The notes beneath the pieces are model-generated. The model did not search any database, had not been told where the DNA came from, and saw nothing but the letters and a program-made list of their open reading frames with translations. This document shows positions 49,636 through 56,684 of a DNA stretch of 56,684 nt, piece by piece. Numbering within the stretch: position 1 is the stretch's first letter; each line of letters opens with the position of its first letter. A program made the translations under genes and the position numbers. Source of the DNA: CAG-390 sp045644325 (GTDB lineage: Bacteria; Bacillota; Clostridia; Oscillospirales; CAG-272); contig JAZRGT010000074.1 of NCBI GenBank assembly GCA_045644325.1, positions 1 through 56,684 of the forward strand, read 5' to 3'.

Positions 49636-51294
49636 TCAATACTCGATCTGTTTTTGAACAATATATTCGCTTATTGCATATCCACCTCCAAATATAATTT
49701 CTAACTTCCCATCTGAATAAGTTTTTATGCACTCAATCATTTGGCGAACAATGCTATCATCATATTTGTCCGCATTCTCACTTCGGTTTTGTATGATTCC
49801 TTGCAACTCATCCAACCGCTGTTGCTTTGAATCATCGTTTGATTCCGATTGCTCAATTGCATCTATACATTTTTGCAACTGATCAATCTCGTCGGAAATT
49901 TCTTTGAACTCGGCTTCATGAGCTGATATATCCTCGCAATCTTTGATGCTTCCGTTAATTAGGTTAACCATTCTGCCATTCAGAGCATCAATTCGCCTTT
50001 TTAGAAGATCAATTTCATCTGACTTTGTGTTTAAGCCGATAGCATCACCTATGGTTGAAGTCATCAAGTTCATATACGAGAGGGAGTCTTCCTTGTTGAA
50101 GCGGTTTATAGCTCTTACAATTGCTGCATGGAGCTCTTCTTCGTCAAGGGTAAGGGATTTCTTGCAGTATTTTGTACCGTTTTCAAGACGATTGATACAT
50201 CGCCATACAATTCTTTTTTTGCCGCGGATATTCCATGTACAGCGTCTGTATCTTGTTCCGCATTCGCCGCATATAAGAACATCTGTTAATGCATATTTCG
50301 AGTATTTCCCGGAAGCAGTAATGGCTGTCTTGAGCGATTTGGGTGTTCGCGTGTTTCGACGTGCCCATTCCTCTTGTGCTTTATTGTAAAGTTCGCGGGA
50401 GATAATGGCGGGATGACTGTTATGTACGTAGTACATCGGAACTTCTTCGCCGGTGTTTTTGATCCTTGTCTTGGTTATGCAATCTACAGTAATTGTTTGC
50501 TGTAATATGGCATCACCTGTGTACTTTATGTTCGAGAGTATGTTAGTGATCATACCTGCTGTAAACGATAGCGATTTTTTAGGAATAATGATGTTTTCAT
50601 TGCGTAGCGTTTCTGAGATGCTTCTGGGTGTTTCTCCGGCAAGGTACATCTTAAATATACGTTCTACTAATGCCGCTTCTTCGGGGACAATTTCGGGATT
50701 ACCGTCTGTCCCTTTTTTGTATCCCAGCATCTTCTTGTATGGTATCATTACCTTTCCTTCTTCGAATTTCTTTCTTACGCTCCAGGTAATGTTTTTGCTT
50801 ATGCTTTCGGATTCTGATTGAGCGAATCCGGCATAGATGACGAGGTAAAGCTCGCTGTCGTTTTTCAATGTGTCGATGTTTTGTTCTTCAAAGTATATCC
50901 CAATCCCACGTGCCTTGAGCATTCTGACGTATTCCAGACAGTCGACAGTGTTACGAGCAAATCGTGACACGGATTTTGTTATTATGTAATCAATTTTGCC
51001 TTTAAGACAGTCGTTGATCATATCTTGGAATCGTTGACGCTTGTCCGCACGAGTTCCCGAGATCCCTTCGTCTGCATAGATCCCCGCCAGACACCAATCT
51101 GTGCGTGATGCAATCATCTCGGAGTACACAGCTTTTTGTGTTTCATAGCTGTTAAGCTGTTCGTCAGATCCGGTAGATACTCGGCAGTAAGCGGCTACAC
51201 GCTTTTGACGGTATTTTTCTTTATCCACAACGGTGGATCTTTTAGGCTCTATAACAGTAACGACCTTTTTAGGTATAAATTGAACTTCACTCAT
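49636..51294 (-). CDS. large serine recombinase 1
   Basis: A 552-residue large serine recombinase. The N-terminal resolvase domain (about 30-180) has VAAYCRVSTGSDEQLNSYETQ with the nucleophilic Ser38, DEGISGT, FQDMINDC and SVSRFARNTVDCLEYVR. The recombinase domain (about 195-300) starts near MIPYKKMLGYKKG. The zinc beta-ribbon has ICGECGTRYRR and a later WRCINR...YCKKS. A coiled coil (about 430-510) follows. These enzymes integrate and excise mobile elements by Ser-mediated DNA cleavage. Its start overlaps the end of the middle recombinase gene by 8 bases; all three are cotranscribed. Confidence 0.95.
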   Translation of the reverse strand: MSEVQFIPKKVVTVIEPKRSTVVDKEKYRQKRVAAYCRVSTGSDEQLNSYETQKAVYSEMIASRTDWCLAGIYADEGISGTRADKRQRFQDMINDCLKGKIDYIITKSVSRFARNTVDCLEYVRMLKARGIGIYFEEQNIDTLKNDSELYLVIYAGFAQSESESISKNITWSVRKKFEEGKVMIPYKKMLGYKKGTDGNPEIVPEEAALVERIFKMYLAGETPRSISETLRNENIIIPKKSLSFTAGMITNILSNIKYTGDAILQQTITVDCITKTRIKNTGEEVPMYYVHNSHPAIISRELYNKAQEEWARRNTRTPKSLKTAITASGKYSKYALTDVLICGECGTRYRRCTWNIRGKKRIVWRCINRLENGTKYCKKSLTLDEEELHAAIVRAINRFNKEDSLSYMNLMTSTIGDAIGLNTKSDEIDLLKRRIDALNGRMVNLINGSIKDCEDISAHEAEFKEISDEIDQLQKCIDAIEQSESNDDSKQQRLDELQGIIQNRSENADKYDDSIVRQMIECIKTYSDGKLEIIFGGGYAISEYIVQKQIEY

Positions 51295-52165
51295 TTTTGA
51301 TCCTTTCTTCCTCTATTTGAGCTTCCGTTTTGGTATGAAGAGTTATGTATCCGTCTTCGGTAATGGTAATATAAGAAATCAGTTCATTGAAGTAATCAAT
51401 ATCGAAAGCTGTTTTGCTATGTGTTTTATTGCTTTGCCTGTAAAGTAGTGAATTTGTTTCAAGTGTACCAATATTGAGGCTTTTGTATTTTTCTTGAGCA
51501 ACCTCGATAATGAGATTGATGACGATATCTTCATTTGGGTTTGAGTGAGATAACTCCGTATTTATCTGATTCAGTAATAGCTGAAGGGAGGGAGATTCGT
51601 CATCTTCTTGTGTGCGGGGAATAGGCGTAAGTAACGAATGGTTCTCTGCAATTCGGTTCAGTAGAATGCCTATCTTTTCAAGCAGCATCCCATCCGTGAT
51701 CTTTACACGCATTTTGCACGCTTCGTTTGTGCACGTCCAGCTTTCTTTAATTCTTCCGCGCGAAGAAACTTTTCTTTTCATAGGGCAACCGCATTTATCA
51801 CAGCGTACACTATGAAGGATCTGTTTGATATACTCGAAATGTTCTGTAGGTATATTTCGCAGTCGATGTGCTTTACATTCTGCAGCAGATGCATAGGTTC
51901 TTTCATCGATTATACTTTCGTACTCGCCTGTCCCGAGATATTTTGAGTTGGCAATAATTCGCGAGATGCGTGCTTTATCCCAAACTGTCGTTTTCTCGGT
52001 GTAGGGGATTTTGTTTGCAGTCAGCTCATCGGCAATTTCTTGCAGAGATGAGCCGTCGATATAACGGTGAAATATTGTTTGTATTACGCCTGCTTCGGAT
52101 TGCTCTATTGTTGTCTTACCGTCTTTGATTGTATATCCGTATGGAATGTACCGAGTCTTTTTCAT
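51287..52165 (-). CDS. catalytic-domain-less serine recombinase homologue
   Basis: A 292-residue protein that begins directly in the DNA-binding recombinase domain: RYIPYGYTIKDGKTTIEQSEA, then IFHRYIDGSSLQEIADELT and ISRIIANSKYLGTGEY. A zinc ribbon CDKCGCPMKRKVSSRGR with CTNEACKM and a helical C-terminus follow. The resolvase domain with the catalytic Ser is entirely absent. The ATG has a normal position 7 bases after the upstream recombinase stop, so this is a stable gene and not a fresh truncation. Likely a DNA-binding partner or directionality factor for the two active recombinases. Confidence 0.88.
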   Translation of the reverse strand: MKKTRYIPYGYTIKDGKTTIEQSEAGVIQTIFHRYIDGSSLQEIADELTANKIPYTEKTTVWDKARISRIIANSKYLGTGEYESIIDERTYASAAECKAHRLRNIPTEHFEYIKQILHSVRCDKCGCPMKRKVSSRGRIKESWTCTNEACKMRVKITDGMLLEKIGILLNRIAENHSLLTPIPRTQEDDESPSLQLLLNQINTELSHSNPNEDIVINLIIEVAQEKYKSLNIGTLETNSLLYRQSNKTHSKTAFDIDYFNELISYITITEDGYITLHTKTEAQIEEERIKNE

Positions 52166-52172
52166 CCTTTAG

Positions 52173-53714
52173 TTATAATACCTCGCTGAATGACAGATTG
52201 CCGATTATGGTAAAGGTTATTGTACCTTGCTTGTCTATTGTAATTGTGCGTATAATATATCGAAATAGCTCTTCGTCAAATTGTTCGATAGGGTGATCAT
52301 AAACATCCAATCGAGCTTTAAGTTCTTTTAACTCTTTTTGAAGTTCTTCAAATTTTGATTTCAGGAGTTCAGCACGTTGATTCTTGATCTTACTGATTTG
52401 ATTGTTAATATCTTTGGTTTGTGAATGATATACTTCCGGTGTAAGATATCCTTTACTTTGCAGTTGCTCTATTACAAGCAATTTGGAGTGAAGTCCTGCC
52501 AGGCTTTGCGAAGCTTCCAACGCTTTTGTGTTGTTCTTCTTTTGCATTAATATTGCAACGTCCAGTAATCGAAGGCTTTCTTCAAGAATACCTTTGCCTG
52601 AAAACTTGAGTTTATTTACCATTCGTATAAATGCGTCATATATGCGTTCTTCGCGATAATAATGGGTCTCGCATTTTGTTTTGTCTGAAATATGGTTTGC
52701 ACATCCCCAAGAAATACATCCGTTGGTGATTCGCCGACGATAGAACGAGCCGCATTCGGAACATCGAATGCGGCTCGTTAACGGATATATATTAAGTTTG
52801 GTTGCATGAGCAAATTTTGCCCGACGATTGTTGAGTAGATCTTGTACAGTGTTGAACAGTTCTTTGTCAATGATAGCGGGATGCTTGTCTGTTGCATAGT
52901 ACTGATCTTCTTCTCCTCTGTTCTTTTTCTTTATAAACGGAATGGTGGGTGTGTTATAAAACTTCTGATACAGTACATCACCAATATATCTCTCGTTTGA
53001 AAGCATATATGAGATCACATCGTATTTCCAGTTGCATCTGCCATACTTTGTAAGGATATCCGAAGTGCTTAGTTCATGTGCAATTTCGCTTATTGACTTG
53101 CCGTTTGCATAGTCCAAAAATACTTTCCTTACAATGGCGGCTTCGGGTTCATATATGGTTAGCTCACCGTTGATCAGTCTGTAGCCATATGGCGCATTAC
53201 CACTTATGTACGATCCTGTGCTCATACGCTTTTTATTTGTCAACCGTATATTTTGAGATATGGATATAGATTCTTCTTGAGCAATTGCTGCAAAGGTATT
53301 TAAGAGCATTTCGTCGCCGAGAGATAGAGTATTGATACCCTCTTTTTCAAACTGAACGGCAATTCCAAGAAGCTTTAGCTTCCTGACATATTCGAGTGCT
53401 TCCTTAGTATTTCGTGCGAATCTTGAAACTGATTTACATAGAATCAAATCTATCTTTTTTTGTTCGCACATTCTTATCATGCGCATGAATTCATCGCGCT
53501 TTTCTGCGGCTGTGCCGGATATACCTTCATCAGCGAAAACTTCGATCAGTTGCCATTCGGGTTTTCGACTCACTATATCGGTGTAAACACGTATTTGTGT
53601 AGTGTAGGAATTCAATTGGTCGGCAGAATTGGTAGAGACGCGGCAGTATGCGGCAACTCGAGTCCTTTTTTGGACCGAAGTTCCCGATGGGGTAATCATT
53701 GTAACTTCGCGCAT
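52173..53714 (-). CDS. large serine recombinase 2
   Basis: A 513-residue large serine recombinase. Resolvase domain (about 15-160): VAAYCRVSTNSADQLNSYTTQ with nucleophile Ser27, DEGISGTAAEKR, LCKSVSRFARNTKEALEYVR and ALAQEES-like AIAQEESISISQNIR. The recombinase domain begins near NAPYGYRLINGE. The zinc ribbon has IRCSECGSFYRRR, WGCANH and CETHYY. A coiled coil (about 380-460) follows. It is promoter-proximal in the three-recombinase operon. The substrate attachment sites cannot be identified from this window. Confidence 0.95.
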   Translation of the reverse strand: MREVTMITPSGTSVQKRTRVAAYCRVSTNSADQLNSYTTQIRVYTDIVSRKPEWQLIEVFADEGISGTAAEKRDEFMRMIRMCEQKKIDLILCKSVSRFARNTKEALEYVRKLKLLGIAVQFEKEGINTLSLGDEMLLNTFAAIAQEESISISQNIRLTNKKRMSTGSYISGNAPYGYRLINGELTIYEPEAAIVRKVFLDYANGKSISEIAHELSTSDILTKYGRCNWKYDVISYMLSNERYIGDVLYQKFYNTPTIPFIKKKNRGEEDQYYATDKHPAIIDKELFNTVQDLLNNRRAKFAHATKLNIYPLTSRIRCSECGSFYRRRITNGCISWGCANHISDKTKCETHYYREERIYDAFIRMVNKLKFSGKGILEESLRLLDVAILMQKKNNTKALEASQSLAGLHSKLLVIEQLQSKGYLTPEVYHSQTKDINNQISKIKNQRAELLKSKFEELQKELKELKARLDVYDHPIEQFDEELFRYIIRTITIDKQGTITFTIIGNLSFSEVL

Positions 53715-53864
53715 TCGGTAGTCTCCTTTATTAGGTCTAGGTACATAATATCATTATTTTGTTCTTACATCCAGCACATAGAGATATATAATTGATAACT
53801 TTTAGAAAACATGAAGCGATAATCTCTAGATAATCGCTTAATGTTTTTGTTCATATTTTTGTAT

Positions 53865-54023
53865 TTAATTCGCTATTACTATATCAGCGCCGGTAAGCCG
53901 GGCATAGTAGTCTTTGGCTTTGTTGTATTCTTTCAATGAGATTGCGCCTGTATCTCGTAAATGTTTGAGAACGGACACAATTCTCATATACTGTGAGTTT
54001 TGATGTTTATTTTCAGATAACAT
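53865..54023 (-). CDS. small SHOCT-like protein
   Basis: A 52-residue protein with ATG at 54021-54023 and TAA at 53865-53867. It reads MLSENKHQNSQYMRIVSVLK, then HLRDTGAISLKEYNKAKDYY. The LRDTGAISLKEYNKAK part follows the SHOCT pattern (Leu...G.I...Ey...K). It lies between the recombinase operon and the helicase gene in the same direction. Small proteins of this kind often accompany recombinase modules of mobile elements; function unknown. Confidence 0.65.
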   Translation of the reverse strand: MLSENKHQNSQYMRIVSVLKHLRDTGAISLKEYNKAKDYYARLTGADIVIAN

Positions 54024-54107
54024 AGCTGTTTAATGATTTATGATTTGTGATGTGTTTGGCAATTATGTGTAGGGGAGAGAAGTCTTCATATTCAGCCGGA
54101 TTGGCTA

Positions 54108-56366
54108 TTATTCTGACACGAAGTAATCTTCGCTTTTTACCATCTTAAAGAATTCTTCTATCTCCTCAATAGTATCAACCTCGGGATATTGGCGTAGCAC
54201 CTTGCGAATTCGCTCGGCATAGGAACCTTTCTTCGCTCTGGGATCAAGAATTGTAATAAGCCCTGTATCTGTTTCGGTTCGGATCAACCTTCCGACGCCT
54301 TGCCTGAGCTTAATAAGCATTTCGGGAACTGCATAATCGTCTATAAACGCAGATACATTGGCAGAAGCAGACTTTTTTTCTTCCATGGTTGCAGAGCGTA
54401 AAGGGAAAGGCAATCTGACGATTATTACCGAGGAAAGACGGTCGCCGCAGATATCTATTCCCGCCCACATCGAGCCAGAAGCAAAGAGAACTGCATTATC
54501 ACATTCCTTGAATTCGGTTATTGCTGTTTTGTTGCTTCGGGTCATGCGGATCAAGCGGTATTTGGCAAGCCGATCCTTTGCCCTTTCATATACAGCATTC
54601 AATGCCTTATATGATGTGAACAGTATAGCCGTATGACCGTTTGTGGCTCGAACCAATTCAACGATCCTATCGGTAATCTTCTCGATATATTCATCGGAGA
54701 TATTGCTGTCGGGGAAAGGCATGTCCTCGGGAATATACAGTCGAGCGTTGTTGGCATAATTAAAAGGAGAAGAGGTTGAAGAGCTTTGAAGCTTGTCCTT
54801 GCGAACGTGAGCAAGGCCGTTTTCCTTTTTGAAGTAATCAAAGTTCTTGCCATCACTCATTGTTCCAGACATAAGCACATAATGACCTGCTGAGTTCCAA
54901 AGAGTATCGTTAAGGACATTGCCTATGTGTTTAGGACAGCAGAATAGGGTTGCCATGGATTTATCATCAATGGTCGCCCAGGTGATTACGGATCCGGGTC
55001 TTTCAAACATTTTGAGTGATCGAATAATAGCCCCACCGTCAATCTCTTTTTTTGAATCTTTCCTTCTGAGGCTTTCTATATTAATTACATTCAACTTGAT
55101 CTTTTTGATCATTGCCTGCATATCCGGTGTGATTCTTATAAAGCTTCCTCTGTCGGATTCCATGTCTTCCGTATTGACATTGTTTCTCACAATGCTAAAG
55201 AGTGCAGAACTGAAGTCTGTCACGGCGTTGAGACTTTTTACATATTCTTCTTTCATATTCGGGTAGTTGCAATGATACTTGACCATCCGAATATATTTAT
55301 TAATATCACTTTCGGACAAGGTTTCGCCGAATACATCTTCAGCAGAGCTTTTAAGTTTGTGCGCTTCATCAATAATTACGTAGTCACTGGGTTTGAGAAT
55401 TATTGCTTCATTTTCTTTTCGGAGTCTCTCGGATGTAAGAAAGAGATTATGATTGGTAACCTGAAAATCGATTTCGGGACTATTGTTTGCTGAACGAGTG
55501 TATCTGTAATATTGGCATTCATCCGCATACTCGCATCCCTCGCGGCATCCTTTAACACAAAACTTATTCTTTATGAATGAAGGTATCTTGGCCGTATCAA
55601 GATCAAAGGCACGGCGAGCGAAATCCGTTTGATCGAAAAATGTAAGAATCTTTTCATACTTAGATGGGTATTTAGTGATTTTCTTTATGTAATCCTCGAA
55701 GCGAAGACGGCAAAAGAAATGTTCCTTACCTTTTCTGAGGACAGCCTTCAGAGGCTCGTCAATCAGCCTGTAATCCATGAGAATTTTCGACAGCCTTGGG
55801 ATCTCTTTATCAATTAAAGCCTTTTGTAGCTCAATATTGGAGGTTGTAACCGTGATTGGTACCGTCAGTCCGTACTGTTTTCTTGCAACAACAGAAGCAA
55901 TAAGGTAGGCAAGTGTTTTTCCGGTTCCGACCTCCGCCTCGCATAAAGATGCTGTATAGCTTGTCAATCCGCGATAGATCTGTTTGCTCAGTTCGATCTG
56001 TTCTTCTCGGACAGTAAATCCATAGTCAGTAAGGACATTCCTGAAAAGCGAGTCAATGAGCTCGATGGGTTTCTGTGACATGTTGTTGATGTATCTTCTG
56101 TCTCCGGTATATCTTATTGCATCAAGGACGAAAGGAACAAATTCTCTGGGATTTGTCATTCGCATAGGCTTCTTGCAATGATGAGCTTCGGAGGAAAGAT
56201 TGGTTTTCATATCGAGAACAAAATATACCCATTCATATCGTATAGGTGCATGATAGATCAAGAAGCGGTTCTCGAATGTGAAGTCGTATTCTGCGTTGGG
56301 ATAAGCGATTCTTTCGTTTACGTAGTAGTCAAGTGCGTCGTAATCGTTGCGTGAAATTTCAAACAT
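54108..56366 (-). CDS. DinG/XPD-like ATP-dependent helicase
   Basis: A 752-residue superfamily 2 helicase. Walker A CEAEVGTGKTLAYLIASVVA (about 136-155); a Cys cluster FCVKGCREGCEYADECQYYR typical of the Fe-S cluster of DinG/XPD helicases; the DEAH box YVIIDEAHKL; LMSGTM (motif III-like); motif V-like LFASGSMWAGID; and motif VI LRQGVGRLIRTETDTG. These enzymes unwind DNA 5' to 3', often in repair or element maintenance. ATG 56366 is chosen for its AAAAGGAG site; a frame reaching 56519 has no such site. It lies upstream of the recombinases in the same direction. Confidence 0.9.
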   Translation of the reverse strand: MFEISRNDYDALDYYVNERIAYPNAEYDFTFENRFLIYHAPIRYEWVYFVLDMKTNLSSEAHHCKKPMRMTNPREFVPFVLDAIRYTGDRRYINNMSQKPIELIDSLFRNVLTDYGFTVREEQIELSKQIYRGLTSYTASLCEAEVGTGKTLAYLIASVVARKQYGLTVPITVTTSNIELQKALIDKEIPRLSKILMDYRLIDEPLKAVLRKGKEHFFCRLRFEDYIKKITKYPSKYEKILTFFDQTDFARRAFDLDTAKIPSFIKNKFCVKGCREGCEYADECQYYRYTRSANNSPEIDFQVTNHNLFLTSERLRKENEAIILKPSDYVIIDEAHKLKSSAEDVFGETLSESDINKYIRMVKYHCNYPNMKEEYVKSLNAVTDFSSALFSIVRNNVNTEDMESDRGSFIRITPDMQAMIKKIKLNVINIESLRRKDSKKEIDGGAIIRSLKMFERPGSVITWATIDDKSMATLFCCPKHIGNVLNDTLWNSAGHYVLMSGTMSDGKNFDYFKKENGLAHVRKDKLQSSSTSSPFNYANNARLYIPEDMPFPDSNISDEYIEKITDRIVELVRATNGHTAILFTSYKALNAVYERAKDRLAKYRLIRMTRSNKTAITEFKECDNAVLFASGSMWAGIDICGDRLSSVIIVRLPFPLRSATMEEKKSASANVSAFIDDYAVPEMLIKLRQGVGRLIRTETDTGLITILDPRAKKGSYAERIRKVLRQYPEVDTIEEIEEFFKMVKSEDYFVSE

Positions 56367-56684
56367 GATAAGTCTCCTTTTGATTAGTATTTTTTCATTA
56401 GCAACAGAATGGTGCACTTGAGCACTTGGGCTCAAGTGCATTGGTTCCACCGCTAAATATTTAGTGTGGATATAACCTATTAACCTATGAGTGATAGGAT
56501 ACCGAGTACCTCGCAGCATGTATTTCCGCGACTTATTTCGCGAAAACGAGGATCATATATGGCGTAACGGACATACATTCCAGCCCGAAACCTCCATATC
56601 CCGCCCACCGGCGAGCTGCTATGCAGAAGTCTCATTATTCACCGTTCGGAGTCATGGCTCAAAGTTCAATGCTGTGATGCTGAA
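56367..56684. other. right-hand end of window, no gene seen
   Basis: The helicase leader contains a GCACTTGAGC/GCTCAAGTGC inverted repeat near 56412-56439 that may be a regulatory hairpin. No further gene, tRNA or attachment site can be identified before the window ends. Confidence 0.5.

Overview
The window looks like chromosome of an uncultured Clostridia-type Firmicute of the gut or rumen. The reasons are Gram-positive lipoprotein signals, GGAGG ribosome binding sites, sigma-A promoters with an extended -10 (TGn before TATAAT or TAAAAT), T-box leaders, many Rho-independent hairpins, and orphan family 1 solute-binding lipoproteins beside glycoside hydrolases. Assignment below class level is not supported by what can be read here.

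Layout. 0-0.4 kb: rpsO (S15) on the minus strand with its promoter. 0.5-10.9 kb: six tandem plus-strand paralogues of an extracellular solute-binding lipoprotein, each with its own promoter and most with their own terminator, without any ABC permease; the last leads into a sugar-phosphate-isomerase-like gene. 12-17 kb: a GDPD phosphodiesterase, a small PfkB-like remnant with a flavin-reductase-like protein, and a class II aldolase divergent from a DeoR-type regulator. 17.3-24.7 kb: a minus-strand carbohydrate operon (two clan GH-A glycosidases, MBL-fold lactonase-like protein, galactonate-dehydratase-like enolase, SDR dehydrogenase, DUF2185-like protein) with a divergent AraC regulator. 24.8-29.7 kb: an operon of an APH-type kinase, a large secreted GH71/99-like protein and a seventh solute-binding lipoprotein.

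30.3-38.1 kb is the most unusual part. Two minus-strand transcription units each start with a consensus promoter and a T-box leader. The upstream unit (apparent Leu specifier CTC) encodes a 2-isopropylmalate-synthase-like protein that has lost its catalytic metal site but kept the LeuA regulatory domain, then a TIM-barrel/acyl-CoA-synthetase fusion, then an amidohydrolase. The downstream unit (apparent Ile specifier ATC) encodes an XRE-cupin-acyl-CoA-synthetase fusion. I infer a branched-chain-amino-acid-responsive acyl-CoA system, possibly salvaging branched-chain fatty acids into Leu and Ile.

38.2-41.3 kb: a glycosyltransferase 8, PlsC-like acyltransferase and CrtO-like acyltransferase operon, then a small lipoprotein. 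From about 41.7 kb the DNA becomes visibly A+T-rich and accessory: a HEPN-like/zinc-ribbon pair, a RelA/SpoT-like synthetase with two small partners, a broken IS3 transposase, an unknown 554-residue protein with a small membrane partner, three tandem large serine recombinases (the middle one without a catalytic domain), a small SHOCT-like protein and a DinG-like helicase. This is probably one end of an integrated mobile element running out of the window.

The intergenic spaces carry a striking set of long inverted-repeat elements (at about 3.9, 11.9, 13.0, 18.9, 22.2, 29.9 and 45.8 kb). Their arms differ in sequence but the architecture repeats, and several abut stop codons.
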